Shown here piece after piece: positions 34,471-48,266 of a DNA stretch of 64,000 nt. How positions within the stretch are numbered: position 1 is the first letter of the stretch; each line of letters starts with the position of its first letter. The position numbers and the translations under genes were made by a program. This DNA comes from Strigamia acuminata (taxonomy: Eukaryota; Arthropoda; Chilopoda; Geophilomorpha; Linotaeniidae). The notes under the pieces were generated by a model that made no database searches, was not told where the DNA came from, and was given only the letters and a program-made list of their open reading frames with translations. The stretch lies in contig OX442319.1 of assembly GCA_949358305.1 (NCBI GenBank), forward strand, positions 1,178,001-1,242,000. Direction: 5' to 3'.

Positions 34471-35367
34471 AATGTGTTGGTGATATAGCAGCAGAATTAG
34501 CTGGTAAGAGTTCTGTTGGCAGAATAATTGAAAATATAACCACTTCTAACTCACTTCTAACTCACTCCTAAAAGATCTGATCGAGCTTTAAAGAAGATAA
34601 TTCATGCCAAACGTCATTCTACATCATCAGAGATTGGATTAGAATGGTCAAACAGCATTAAATACAATGTTTCAACCAGTACAACTCGACGTCGCATCCA
34701 TGAATTAATCATTCATTTTACAAATTAAAGGTCAAGCCTTTACTAACTCAAGCACAGAAGAAGAAACGAATGATTTTTGCAAATGAGCTGAAAAATATAC
34801 CAATTGATATGTGGAGCAGAGTGATCTTTAGTGATGAGGCTAAGTTTACTGTATGTGTCGGCCAGCAAAGTCAAATGGTTATAAGAAAAAAAGGAGAGCA
34901 ATAACCCAGTCGGTTTAAGAAGAACAGTACAATTTCCAGCCTCATTTATGGTGTTGGGATGTATCGCCACACATGGTTTAGGGGCCCTACACATTATTGA
35001 TGAAACTGTAAATGCAGTAAAATATCAAAACATCATGCAAAAGTCACTCCTACCCTCGAATCAGCAGTTTAATTTAGTGGGGACTGATTTTGTTTATCAG
35101 TAAGATGGTGCATCGTGTCATACTGCAAAGAGTATGAAGCAGTGGCTTGCAGGAGAAAGTATCAGGCTTCTCCCATGGCCTGCTAACAGCCCTGATCTTA
35201 ACCCAATTGAAACTGTTTGGGAAATATTAAAGTCTGAAATCCAAAAAAAGAAACCTGCTAAAAAAGATCAACTTTCTGCCATTTTGAAAAAGTTATGGGA
35301 AAACTTTTCAGCAGAGAAGTGTTCACATTTAATCAATTCTGTGCCAAGACGGTTTTTTTGGTGTTGA
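34471..35367 (+). pseudogene. Tc1-like transposase pseudogene
   Basis: The plus strand encodes, with several frameshifts, an N-terminal helix-turn-helix piece (CVGDIAAELAGKSSVGRIIEN), VIFSDEAKFT with the first Asp, a DGASCHTAKS block with the second Asp, and PANSPDLNPIETVWEILK with the third acid. Codons just before DGASCHT and within the block after SDEAKF are stops. The DDE order and the WPANSPDLNP signature identify a Tc1 transposase. It is unrelated at the sequence level to the copies in the tandem units and is dead. Confidence 0.85.
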
Positions 35368-35935
35368 CTTGTATATACAGGTCGTAAACGTCACAAATTA
35401 TACTCCAGCCAGCCCGTATCAAAAGTTTTGCGACAATCGACGCACTCTTGCGAGATGTTAATCAACATTGCTTTTTCATAAAGTACTGTAATGCCATATC
35501 GACCTCGTCTCAAACCACAGCCATCCACCACGCTTGTCTAACCGAGTGCTACTGCCCTCTTTAGTAAGAGAACTGTACTGTTTAGTTTTAGTTTTGAGTT
35601 GTTTACATTGGTGAAAGTTAGATGGCAGCACTAGAACGGGCATAGTCAAGGACTTTTCTAGTCTCCTAAACTCGCACGGAGTAAGTTACATCACTCATCT
35701 AAAAATTAAGATCATGATTGCAATCTGGCAAACAAAATTATCGGTACCGTATTTATTAAAAACCAACAGCCACGATTGAATACAGATTGGCGATCACTGT
35801 TGTGACAGTAGGAGTGGTGCCATAATTAATTTTCGTAATTTTTACAATCAAAATTTGCTATACTCGTAGGTCCGTAAATATCAAATTAAATTGAAGATTT
35901 AATTCTTGAACAGTTTGAATAGTAGTTTCTATTAT
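35368..35935. other. Intergenic, no gene seen
   Basis: AT-rich non-coding DNA following the Tc1 relic. No feature beyond scattered homopolymer runs. Confidence 0.5.
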
Positions 35936-35937
35936 AC

Positions 35938-36329
35938 AGGGTGAGCCAGACAGACCTGATGATTTTGAAAACGTAATTACCGGTACATACTCTGTAACTA
36001 CCTAATTAACATTTTTATTTGAAACTAAAACCATTGTACAGAGTTTAAAATGCCATTTTTATGTTTGTTTTTAAGTTGTTTTTTTGTTTTTGGTTGAAAT
36101 ATTGCTTCCCCAACTTTGACTACTCTAGTCAAAATGGTGGCTAACAAGTAAGAAATAAGCATAGAAAAATCTTCAGGTTTCTCTGATGCACAAGGAAAGC
36201 ATCCGAGTGATATAATTTTCCAGATGTAAAAATGGCATTTCAAACTTTGTACCAATAATGGTTTTAGTTTTCAAATGAGAATTTGAATTACATTTTCCGA
36301 AGCATCAGGTTTCTCTGGCTCACACTGTA
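35938..36329. mobile_element. Fold-back element with very long inverted repeats, mariner-type ends
   Basis: The left end (acagggtgagccagacagac) and the inverted right end (acagtgtgagccagagaaac) match, and similarity continues inward for about 130-150 bp per arm, through gaaactaaaaccatt and aaatgccattttta. The ta-cagggtg start is typical of mariner-derived elements. No coding capacity. Confidence 0.75.
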
Positions 36330-38237
36330 TATGCATATTTTTCATCGTTGGGTTGGACCTGAGTTCCAAAAGGAACTCGGGCCCAAGATGGAAAAGGTAA
36401 TTGATTTGAGTCGGTTACAGTCTTTTTAATAATCCAAAGAAGGATGGTTGTCATAGCCAGGCAGTCATTACCTGGCAACCATGTACACAGTTTAGATTAA
36501 CAATCGGTATGAAAAGGAAATGCGATGTTTGTTGTATTTACAATACCGTACCAACAGTTTCAGGGTTCATTACTGATGGCAACATCACCAAAGTTTTGTT
36601 GCGAAAGTAATCGTCGACTCTTCCGTATAATCACAACTGTATTTCTAATTTGATCATCCACAGTTGCGTAGCAAGAAGTCAATGGGCCCGCGTTCAAGTT
36701 GGGTTGATGGTTCCTTTAGCAGAGCCGTAGCTGTGATTTTCATCCACCAAAAACCTGTACCGGTAATAAAAAAAAAGGCTCGTGGCTCCATGTAATGGCA
36801 CGCTCTGCCTCCAGAACGCCACCTCTGCACTACAAGAATTTCCATGCAGTAGGTACGCTATTTTCATACGTAATAACTATAACTATAACTTTTACTAACT
36901 TCTAAGTTAATTTTAATGTAAAACTGTATTTGGATTTTTTATCTGTGTTCAGGTTAATACTGGGATGCAACTGCGTTTCAAATTAAATTAAATTAAATTA
37001 AATTACATTAAATACGGTCTACGGAATAACAAATAATTCAGACTGCTCATTTTTTTAACTTTGAAAAAGTCAAAGAAGACAATACGGTACAATAAATGTT
37101 TGATAAATGCAACAAATCACTTTAAAATCGCAAGTCAATTTCTCACAATAATCTTAGATACAAATGAATGTAAATGAATACTTGTACCAGTTCAGAATAA
37201 TGGAATATCTTATAAACCATTTTTGTTTAATTAAATATTCTTTATTTTCTGCCTACATACAGTACGTACACCGATACTGTATCTAATAAATAAATAGAGC
37301 AAATTAATCTGCATTGATGGTGACACATTTCATGCAAAATATTATGTTACAAGTTTGAATTGAATTTAATAAAGCTGGCGCCAAGAGTGAACGGTACGTT
37401 TACTGTGTTTATCGGATATCGAACGAGCTATTGTGGCTGGTTTCATGCGTGGGCCGTCATGTCGAATTGATCAGTCGAGAGAGAAAAAAAAAGAGGGGGA
37501 GAAGATGCAAATGGGCCGAATGGTGCCTTTGCCTTGCCTTCCTTCCACCTCTTTATCTTATCCCAATGCTCAGGAAGATGGCCTCGCTTTAATGCCTGGT
37601 GAAGCTGAGAACCAAACAGCGACTACAAGTAGGTTATCGCTATAGAGCAAACGCGTATAAACTGCTTATGATTACAATGTACCCCCATCACATCCTCCCT
37701 AAGCTTGCTTTTCTAACCCCCTCCCCCTTTTCTTTTTTTTTACTTTCTGGAAAGTCATGAGATCGAAAGTGAAATTAAGAGAAAAAAAAAATTTGTTCAA
37801 TGGCTTCGTATTGAAGAATTACAAAACTTGAATTTAGGAAATGATGTTGAGTTCCGTCCAATTCAGGTGCAGCGGAAATGAAAGGACCTTTAAAAATATA
37901 TGAATGCACGTAAGCCATTATCGAAATATTGTGGTTAATAATAAATACAGTATGTGTAATAAATAAATAAATAAACAAAATAAAATGAAAAACACCTGCA
38001 ATCAATTACGAGTAGAAATCAATCAATGGCATCAGCGGCGTTAGCATTTCAACGCGCACATACCATTTTAGTTTGATCAGTTTCCCAAAAATACAAATAA
38101 AATGAAACATTTTGTGTGCTTATTGGGCTTTTATTTTTTATTAATAGAAATTGGTGAACTCGCATTTGATGCCCAGGTCCCACAAGCACCGTACAGGCAA
38201 TGTGAAAAACGGGTGTAGACCTAATTAACGTGAATCA
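36330..38237. other. Intergenic with old repeat debris, no gene
   Basis: A possible hAT remnant lies near 36658-36828 (cagttgcgtagcaagaag at one side, and inverted cagaggtggcgttctgg at the other), without a clear target duplication. Short TAAAT (36979-37008) and AAAT (37957-37980) runs are also present. No open frame looks coding. Confidence 0.45.
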
Positions 38238-38424
38238 TCTTGAGTTAAAAAAGGCAAATTGGTGAACATTAAGGAAAAAATATAAACACGGCATTTTTAT
38301 TCCATCTAGTGTATAACAATTACTGTCTCATCACAATACAAATGGCATTACCAATTGTTTTGGCAAAGTAAGTCAGCTAACAATCACAAACGTAACTCTA
38401 TTTTGTAGTAGAAACACACTCACA
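38238..38424 (-). repeat. Copia 3' LTR
   Basis: Matches the repeat at 41438-41633 with substitutions and a small indel. The element reads on the minus strand, so this lower-coordinate copy is the 3' LTR. Divergence between the two LTRs shows the insertion is not recent. Confidence 0.85.
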
Positions 38425-38538
38425 AATCCCCTTCTTTTAACATAAAATATTCGATACAATAAATTAACATATTAATCACCAACAACAAAAACAATTCGAG
38501 AATTAAACTAGATTAAACTAATCTGCTCCTTTCAAGCC

Positions 38539-41210
38539 TCAGTATAAGATCATCTTGTGAGTGCGTTTGTGCAAATTCGACCTGCTGAGCGGTTTCGTTA
38601 ATGCATCAGCAATCTTTTCCGTTCGTGTTTGACGCGGATGTCCTCCGTCTCCACCTTCGCCTTGATGAGGTGGTATCAGTGCTGGACTGTTCCGGCGGGC
38701 TACCGGGAGTTTCTCGGTGGCCCGTGGCCGCTGTGGCCTATCGCGGCCTGCTGTGGCTTGTCTCGACTTCATTAATTGTGGTCCGGACACCCAGATTTCC
38801 CGGCAATAAATTTGTTCCCAGTCCAGCCCTGGGTGGTATTTACGATTCAAGTACTTATTTCGTACTCGCTGAATCCCATCCTGCAGCATTTGCCTGGCTG
38901 CTTGATTGTCATTGTAGAGCTTAATCTCCTCATCAAATGTCAAACCCAGGTTTTTTAGTTCTGATTTGGTCCATGCTAGGTCCCTTATTGCATCTGAGAT
39001 GCATCGAGATCGCTTTCACACGACGACAACTGCCCTGTCGCCTTGCTTCTGTCACCTCCAATTTACCAACGAATCTCCATTCTTGACTACAAAGCCGTGA
39101 ATGTGCATGCATCCGCCATGGAATCCCAACTTGCGTCCGCGTGCGCTTGCAAGTATAAATCCCCTCTTGATAGTGTAATTTGTAGTCTTGTTTGCCTTGG
39201 ATATATCTCAGCAAACGCTTAGCTGCAACTAGATGGATCTCCCTCGGATCCTTGTTGAATCTCAAAAGAGAACTGACTGGGTAACTCAGGTCCGGTCGGG
39301 TGCTGGTAGCCAAGTACATAATGCTTCCTATTATCTCTTGACAAAAAGTTGCGTCCACGGTCAGACTTTTTGCAAATTCCTCAAGTTTAAACCCCAGTTC
39401 GCAGGGTGTTGCGGTTGAGTTACATTTATCCAAACCAAAACGGCGTAATACCTTGTCGGTGCACTTGCGCTGAAAAGTCTAATTCTGTTTTCATCCTGTT
39501 CAACTTCCAGTCAAAGAACATACTACAGTTTTCCCATCTGTACCAATATCTCTTGACTAGAACTGGCCGTGACGAGGTTGTCGACGTAGACACCATTTAT
39601 TATGGAGTCTTATCCATCTCTGCATATATACAAGCACGGATCGCACGGTAATTGCTTGAAACCCGCTTAGACTTCACTGGTTTTGCGTCATTTGATTGTT
39701 TTTCTATTTTCCCCACTGTTGATGCATTGAATCTATCTCTTCTTGCATGGCCTTGCGCCACTTGTCCGCACCTACCAATGCCATGGCTTCCTCAAATGTG
39801 ATCGGCGTTACTAACGCATCCACTGCGTGTGCCTGCTCTCTGATTCTAGTCGAACGTCGCACTCTGTGTTGTTGCAAATTTGTTTCCATCTCATCTATTC
39901 GTGCTTGTTTCTCTGCCTCCAGTACTTCCTTAGTGGCAGCCGGTCTCCGTCCCCCCTCTGAGCGGACAACTGTTCCGGCACTGGAGCCACCACGGGTGGA
40001 TCCAGTTCGTCTACTTCCGGAGCAGGTTGATCGATCAGGTAAACTGGTGCTTCACCAAAGTCGTAGAAAACATTCAAGTCAACCAACTCATCAGATTTGT
40101 CTGCCTGGCCAGAAGAAATAACTCCCAATCTCGTGTCCTTCATAAAATTCTTGTAAGCCTTGCACTTGGTTGAATAACCCAACCACACTCCTTCTCTGCT
40201 TTTGGTGCTCAATTTGTTCTGCCGGAATTTCAGCTCCTAAACATGTGCCACGCACCCAAAACATCTCAAGTGGCTGATATTGGGTATTCTGCTCGTCAAG
40301 AGCTTGTGAAGCGTCTTCCTGTGTGTGATTGTCTTGCACCTATTGCGCAAATGGGCTGCTGTCAGGACGGCTTCACCCCAAAACTCCTGTAGCAACTTCG
40401 TGTCCACTAACAACGTTCACATTGCCTCGGTTACGGTCCTGTTCATCCGTTCAGCAGCGGTGAGTACGCGGTGGTCAGCTCATGCCAAATCCCCTTCTGA
40501 GCGAAGTGGTCTCTCGAGCTATCGTTCAGGAACTCACCGCCATTGTCCGAACGTACACGCTTCATTTGTTGGCCCATTTGTAGCTCATTTTGCACCATAA
40601 AATCCTCCAGCCTCGGTTTTAGTGACCAACAACCTCACCAATACCATCCAACTATAATCGTTGACCATGGTCAGCACGTGACGCTCTCCTCCAAGTGTGG
40701 GAACTGGTATTGGTCCCATCAAGTGCATAATTTCTTTGGATTGATGTTGTGAACTTTTGCATTTTCCCCTTCACGCACACTAAACACGCATCATCCGTCG
40801 AGCTGACATCCCATTTCAGTTCTTTCACCAAATTTTCATTTTTATGTCATCCAGATTCCTAAAATTTGAGTGACCCAGTCTGCAATGCCACAGCACTTGC
40901 ATCAAGTATGCCCCCTGCATTGTGCGTCGCTCATCAACGTCTGTCTTGCATGACGTCTCTATAATAAATTTGTTGTTTTTGCAGTGCGAGTTCACCACTC
41001 GTGTCTCGTATGCAAGCGCTTTGCTGCATAAATGTTACTGCCATCCTTGCATCCACCATCTTGATGACGAAAAGAAGGTTGGTCCGCAAAGTTGGACCAT
41101 ACAGTACGTTTTTCAAAAGCAGTGCACCGTATTTGACCGATTAAAAGTTGACCGCGAATTGTAGCTGCCCTTTCGTCTTCAAGACAGCATGCAGCCTTGT
41201 CTTCCATAAG
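38539..41210 (-). pseudogene. Copia polyprotein remains
   Basis: In order along the minus strand: a GAG-pre-integrase block with VLWHCRLGHSNFRNL (about 40890), integrase remnants (about 40650-40100), the start of the reverse transcriptase with FEEAMALVGADKWRKAM (about 39780), a piece containing VYVDNLVTASSS where YVDD is expected (about 39590), and an RNase H region with IGSIMYLATSTRPDLSYPVS (about 39300) and EKIADALTKPL (about 38600). Part of the reverse transcriptase between about 39700 and 39660 is missing. Frameshifts and stops interrupt it, so it is not functional. Confidence 0.85.
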
Positions 41211-41437
41211 AAGTAATTCTTGTCAGCGGACAATGATATTTTGATGAAAGACGCTTCTGCCATCTCTTGACAGATCCCTCAGTGAGTAGGAAAAACAAAC
41301 AACACACTCATTATTCTTACGATGACGGGATAAATTCTTATTAACACTATAAACTTTTTCTTTCTTCTTTTTCTTCTTAATCCAATTTCTCATCGAATTA
41401 CTTTTCATTCCTTTTTGACCAGCCTTCTGCTACCACT

Positions 41438-41633
41438 TGTTGAGTTAAAAAAGGCAAATTGGTGAAAATTAAGGAAAAAAAATAAACACGGCATTTTTAT
41501 TCCATCGAGTATATAACAATGACTGTCTCATCACAATACAAATCGCATTACATTCTTGCCCAATTGTTTTGGCAAAGTACGTCACCTAACAATCCCAAAT
41601 GTAACTCCATTTTGTGGTAAAAACACACTCACA
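41438..41633 (-). repeat. Copia 5' LTR
   Basis: Direct repeat of 38238-38424, beginning TGTTGAG and ending CTCACA on the plus strand, so TG…CA termini hold in either orientation. Confidence 0.85.
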
Positions 41634-44600
41634 AATCTCACCTTGAATTGAAACGTCGTCATGGTAGCGGAAGTATCAACTTCTCCATCCGATTTGGATT
41701 AAAGTGCGTCTCATTTCCTGTAAACCTACATTAACATTACCAGGTGCTTTCTGATAAAAAAAAAATAATAATAATAGCGGATGATTTCCTTTAATATTTA
41801 GTATAATACTAATTTTTGTCCTCCTCTAGTGATGGGTGACGAATGGCAACCCCGAGGCACGTGTGGGTCTCCTGAGACACATTTTGTGTTAAAGGTGAAA
41901 GTGTTAATTAGGTGTGACCAAGGAAGGAATCGGGATGGTGATATTACTCTCGGGGACGAATTCGCAGGAAACGGGCCCCTCAATTTAAAAAAAAAAAATT
42001 AAAAAAATTATTTTTTTTTTATAACAATTTTTGAAATATGATGGACAAAAGTTAGTTTGTGTTCATTAATCGTTTCACCTTGGCCTGCGTGTGAATAAAA
42101 AGAGGTTACGATTTGTCGTGTTTGTTCGTTTTTGTCGAAGAAGCGATGAAAGAGAGTTTGAGATATGTGATAATTTGCGGTGACGATCTACGATTCGTTG
42201 CCTGTTCTCTCTCTCTCGCTTTGGTGTGGGGCCATCATAGCGGTACCTAATTATGGAAATTATTCTCGCCCGTCGTCCGATAAGCGACCGCAAGAGGCAA
42301 ATTGCTCGACGCATTATAGAAAACGCATAACAGCCGGCAACGGAGAAGACGAGAGGAGAGGGAAGGAGAGGAGAGGAGAGGAGACGCGCTCGCGCTCGCG
42401 TTCACAAGGCAGGCAAAAGCTAGACCCCCTCGATATAGCAAATCGAAGGCTCGATCCGATCGAATTGGCTCGTTCGTTGTACCGGGAGTGCGCGAGAAGT
42501 ATCAGAGTGGAAAACGTGGCGAAGAAAGATAAAGTTCATCTCGCGCCTCATCGGGAGGGGCTTTTCGAGGACATTGCGTCGCTCGTGAACCCAAAAGATA
42601 TTGCGAGAAGATGGTCACGTGAGCTATCGAGCAAAGAATCAAGGGCCACCATTCTTTTCTCTTTCTACGCATGCAGATCAAAGTTCGGATCAGAACGCGT
42701 TACGACGTGCGCGTCGCCAATCCAGTGTCAATCTCCTTTTATGACCAAATTGATTCGACTCAGGCCCGCCAATATGCTCCACATTATCGCCATGTGCCAA
42801 ACGTCTTTCCTGCATGCTCCAATCAACCAAACTCCTTCCCGACACATCTTTTCACACGCTTTGCTCAGCTATCAATACATGTAAAGATGCTGATAAAAAC
42901 ACCGAAAAAGAGAACTAACTCTTTTCAACACGCGGTTTCATTTATTTCATTTCTAAATATTTTAGAATACTAATTAATCTCTGCTGGTGGTCAGAAATGG
43001 AAACATAAACAACCATCAACTATAAATGAAGAAATTAAAAATTAAAAAACATGGAAAGTTGAATCAGAGAGTGACGTACAAGTAATGTCACTTTTTGATG
43101 GTTTCTACTTCTCTAATGGCGCAAATTTTAGAGACTCATAAAAGCGTCGTCAAACGTGTTAGCCCGAAGCTTGACATTTCTGCGTGGTGGAAAAAGAGCA
43201 GCAATTAGGCCTTACAGTATTTTCTGCTAAACATGTTGTGATTGTCCACTTACAAGTTAGGTGAATGTGTTATATTTTTTTCCTTGTTAATTATAATTAT
43301 AATTCTGGGATGAGAAGAGATGAGGGTAGTTATTAGTACGTGTGACAAGTTGGTTATCCCTGCAGCAAAGTTTGGTCGCTCAATTACTCGGCATTCATCG
43401 AAGGTTAAAGGCCGCTCACGCATCCACATGGGAGTATGTTATGCCCAAAAGGTTGATCTAAGTACGCACGTTATTTCTTGATGCCGCCCTGAGGAAAGAT
43501 TGCACGCGGGAGGGAGGGTGAGAGGGAGGGAGAAGCGACATTTATCGATACTGCACTTGGAATTATTATCCGAGAAATATTTGCTTCGTTAATTCCAAAA
43601 ATGCGTTTCTTTAGCTGTCATTTCGATCCGAGCTGAGGGACGAATTTGTTTTCGCTAACAATTTCTCTTGGAATTATTGTAATTTTCGTGCATCAGGCGA
43701 GTACGAGAGGAGATCTCGCTCTTCATTTCTCTAGAGATGGATGAATTTACGGCAAAAGAGAAAAATTTCCGCGCTTCGCCGCTTGTGCGCGATGCCTCGC
43801 CTGCTTCGCCGGCCGCGTGCTCCGTGCGCGCCAAAGGGTCCCACCGCGCGAATTACCCATGCAAAGCTACAATCCGTCATTTCAGAGAAAAGAAATACAC
43901 GTATTTTTGGTCGCCCTCTGGGCTACGAACAAAAAATGGAAGAAAGAAAGAAAGAGACAAAATCACTGCCTCTATCTGATTTAACATTACTTGTACATCT
44001 ACAAAGCATCTGCCATCTTTCTAATGCTAAATATAGTTAGGTTTAGTCTGGAGGACGAAATTAGAGAAAAGGACAACGTGAAAGTAAATAAATGATGTTT
44101 ACCTGCCACATTCCTTGATTTGGAAACGTACCTAACAAAGAAAAGAAAAGGAAAAAAGGAAAAAAAAAACATGTGTTCATTGCAAATTACATGCAAAGTT
44201 TGACAAGACTGCCCCGTTTGGATTCGGAAACCGGAGGCCAGTTTCATGCAACAAACATCTATTCTACTCGTACCTGAATTTCTCTAGAAATGCAAACGAA
44301 TTCTTGGCCGCCTCGCCTCGCCTCGTCTTTGGGTTCGGCGTCTCAAACGTGTCCGAGATCAATAGAAGCAGCAAAGTAAAGTGATTGGATTTATTTACTG
44401 TTCAGGCATCCGAGTAAAAATAGGGCAATCGCAAATCACCAATTGGACAAACATAGACGCGACTGTCACCAAAAGAAAGCAATGGTACACCGATCAGCTC
44501 ATTGAACGTCATTTCCTTCCTTCGGATAAAGAGATCCTTGTTTGTATATTTAGACTCACTCTCTCTTCCTGTTGTGAAACTCAAATCAAATGTGAAGAGA

Positions 44601-46887
44601 TGAGCGAGCGCGCAAGAAAATATTTACAAAGAATAGATAGAAAGAAAGAAAGAAAGAAAGAAAGAAAGGGTGTGCTTTATTGTGACCGCTTTTTATGTCT
44701 TTATCTGCCTTTTAGTCTATTATTAAGCGCGTTAATCTGTGTCATTAGCGAGCCCCCACAACCTTCCGTCGTGTGGTCGGAATTGGTCCGATATCAGCCA
44801 CAAGTTCATACTCGCCCTACACGATCAGCTAATGGGGAAGAAGAAGAAGAAGAAGAAAGCGGGTGAGGATAAATTTAGATTGAGCTGAAACTTGAGCACA
44901 TTTACGTCATTTTGACGTCACGTGTCTAAACTTGGACTGTGAAATTGCTAATAAAAAAATAAATAAATTTAAACGAAAAAAATAAGTAAATAAATAAATG
45001 TGAAAAGTGATTTGGAAAAAAATTAATTTTAAAAGTACAAATTTAAAATAAAATAAAATAAAATAAAAATAAAAATAGATAGTATAAAGAAGAGAGAAAG
45101 GGAAGTTTGTTCAGTGTCCCAATGGAATTTTTGTGCTTCACGTCACATGGCGATCTCATGATTTAAACGGTGACTGATGACAGATTTACCACCCCCTGTT
45201 GGTCAGAGCATGCTCAACGGCGGCCAAAATATCCGACATTAAGCACTGCCGTTATTCCCGCGCGACTACTAAACGCAGGAGCGCCCATAGCAGTGCAAAA
45301 CACACACACAAGAAAAAATCCACTCTGACCAAAACAGAGCTGATACAAAAGAGTGATAAGAAAACGACATGCAAGGGGGTTGGTTCCTAGTCACGTTTAA
45401 CGGGAAGGAGAAAAGAGAAGGAAAAAAATATGTGTAAAAAGAAAGAAAAAAGAAAGAAAAAAAATTTATCTTCTTTCCCCGTTCGACAGACTGTTTGTAA
45501 GTGAATTCCTAAGAAGGGAATCTGTGGTAGCCATAAAAGAGGTGACACCGCGTCAGAGTAGCACCTGGGCTCCTCGACGGTTCCTTTCGCCGGTCCATCA
45601 TGACGCGCAACCGTATGTGCCGTTTCTCTTTTCCTTCTTTCTTTTTTTTTCTTTTTTTTTTTCTCTCTTTTTCCCAAAAATATTCCATTTGGCCCCGTTG
45701 TCTGATTTTAGTGAAATCACAGTCGTCCTGGCAACAGCATAGGGAATTGCTTTCCTCCCCTAACACACGGTTCGAAACAAGCAAAATTGGCAAGTTTCAC
45801 TTCTTTTCCTATAGCTCCGAGAGGGAGGTGAAACAAATTTAGGTGAGAGGAGGGGAATCGAGAGGAGAGGAGAGTAATTTTAAACCCTCTCAATCCATCT
45901 TGGAATGTGGGTCTTTTTAAATGTATCAAGCAAAATTTGTAGCGCTCAAGTTTCAAGTTTCAACTTTAAGTTTAAACTCAGCCTTTGTAGTCAGTTATCA
46001 ATTATAATTAACCCGTGCGCACCGCACTACGAAATTTCATGTTATCCTCACCGATACAGGAAGAGTATTGCTGTGAAGCCTACCATTAAAAGCACCCCAG
46101 ATCGTAATATTGTGTTAATGAATAATTAATATGTTTTCGAATGACCGTACTTAACTTAGGAAGAGGTATTTGTACGGTATCGTACGGTATATCTATCCCC
46201 TTTCTTTCTTTCGTTCTTTCTTTCTTTCTTTTCAATGTATTGACACGGAGCCAAAGCTAGAACGTGCATATAGAGAATGGCAATGCCATTGGGCCAAGCG
46301 CCAAGCCTGAGTATGGGGGGAAAAGAGGGAAGGGGCTCAGCAATCAATAAGTTCGTCATCTCAAACGGAGGTAAAGAAGCAGGACATGGGAGAGGGGAAA
46401 GAGGCAAAAGGTACCTATCATCAAAAGTTGCTGCGTACTCTGTACACCGGCAAGATTTGATTGGCCGTTTGGCATTTGATTGAGTTGGCATCAAAGAGTT
46501 GACTCTGTCAGCTGATGAATGATGCCGAAAATTTCATTCACAAATTCGTCTTAATTTTGGCTTGCAGTGAGTAAACAGTTTTGCTCCAAAATCGACTTGT
46601 TTCCTGACGGCAACATAAATCTCAATAAACGCATTTCTAAATGCAATAGAAAGAAACTTCAATCTTCTCTCGCTCGGGTGTGTGTGTGTGTGTGTTGACG
46701 TAATATCTGCGGGTGGGATAATCTGGTGACGCATTATATCGAGCAACCGATAAACTCCCTTTTTTTATTCTATCGCCTAAGTCGGTCTGGAAAAAAAACG
46801 AGGGAGGGGGAAATCGATCGAGTGATCATGCCCAATTTTTTTAAATTATGAATAGCCAAAACGGTATTCTCCTGACGGGACGGGAAA

Positions 46888-46940
46888 ACGGGAGAAGGAG
46901 AAGGAGAAGGAGAAGGAGAAGGAGAAGAAGAAGGAGAAGG
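46888..46940. repeat. GAGAAG hexanucleotide repeat
   Basis: About eight head-to-tail copies of gagaag with one variant (gagaagaag). Confidence 0.9.
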
Positions 46941-48235
46941 CGCGCACGATTTTTTCGATTTTTCTTTTCTTTTCAATCGCGTTGGTTCTGATTTTTTGTT
47001 TGGAAATCAAGTCGAAAAACGCTTGACAAAGTTGATCTCGCTAGTCGACCATTAACACTGTTAATTATGCATATTTCATGGAACAAAACGTACCCACGAG
47101 AAGGTGGGCGTGAAAGTCGGCTTTTAAGGAACCACATTCCAATCAGCGCGCAACAATTAAAAATTCAAATTTTATGCAGACTGTCGGATTTGGAAGTTGC
47201 GAGTAATTAAAAGAGTTGAGGGAGTCGCACAATGGGGGCCCATTATGCTAACACGCACCCATCAACTACCTATTGAAATGTTTCTACTCTTGACGTTCTT
47301 TTTATAAAACAACAATATTTATTTTTACGACCTCCAACACGCTTGAATGGAAATTAATTAATTGATTCTCATTTTAAAAAATTATGCACTTTTTATGGAT
47401 ACTAAAAGTTATGAACATTTTGGCTTGTCATTCTAATTTCTAAGTACTAAACAATCAGTAAAGAAAATGAAATGTAAATGAGAATTGAGAAGGTCAGTAC
47501 TTGTAGAACTTGACGTTTTCCTATCCCGTTAGGTTTATCCCGTAATTTGTATTTTGTATGTTATGTCTCTTATCATCTTTTATAATTTTTAAATGTCTTT
47601 TGAGTTTTTCTTGCCGGAAACATTTCGACAATGTTTTTTGAGTAGGGGGAGAAAAAGAAAGGAACAGGGTGTAGTGAATGTCGACTGTGTTTCATTAATT
47701 AATTCAATTAGTCTGACTAATTGCCGACCTCCCTCTGGGAAAAAAGGGAGAAACTGACTTTGGTTTTAGCTAATTACTGCTCCAACTTTTTTCGAATCTA
47801 ACTTTTTGCCTGTATGCGCTTAGCCGGAAGTAGTTCGCACGCTATAAATCGAGAGTGAGGCTGAAGGAAACATTCGTCGAGGGGGAAGTTATCCCCTTCC
47901 TCCCTTCGGCCAGGCCTAACTCGCATCTGCAGGCGCACAACACCGAGTCGCCGACCAAATCTAAATGGCCAAAGGGGGATGAAAAAGAGGAGCGAGAGAG
48001 AGAACGAAAAAAAGAGAAAAAGAGAAAAAGAGAGGGTGATGAAGAAGGTTGAGGAGGGAGCGACGCTTGATCTGGATAGGATCGATCCCGATCGACCCGT
48101 TCAAGTTCCGGCTAGCTGCAATCGTTGGACGGCAACGGCAACGGCAACGCCGACAATTAATATCGTCAAGAAAATACATGCTATCATTTTTACCTCTTTT
48201 TCGTGCTTGAATAATTTCATAAAAAGATTTTGTAT

Positions 48236-48266
48236 TCTATTCTATTCTATTCTATTCTATTCTATT
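48236..48266. repeat. TATTC pentanucleotide microsatellite
   Basis: Six uninterrupted copies of tattc. Confidence 0.9.

Larger units (their letters stand above)
38238..41633 (-). mobile_element. Copia-type LTR retrotransposon, internally deleted and decayed
   Basis: Direct repeats of about 190 bp at 38238-38424 and 41438-41633 are its LTRs (starting tgttgagttaaaaaaggc on the plus strand). Reading on the minus strand, a primer-binding-like tggtagcag follows the 5' LTR, as in Copia elements primed by initiator tRNA-Met, and a polypurine tract aaaagaagggga precedes the 3' LTR. Flanks aatca and aatct fit a 5-bp duplication with one mismatch. At 3.4 kb it is well short of a full element. Confidence 0.85.

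Noticed and set aside
36658-36828. hAT-like element
   Set aside because: Only loosely matching ends and no 8-bp target duplication; mentioned in the intergenic entry but not called.
42180-42884. 234-codon plus-strand open frame
   Set aside because: No recognisable domain, charged low-complexity translation built on purine repeats, no splice or conservation evidence. Kept as non-coding until a transcript is shown.
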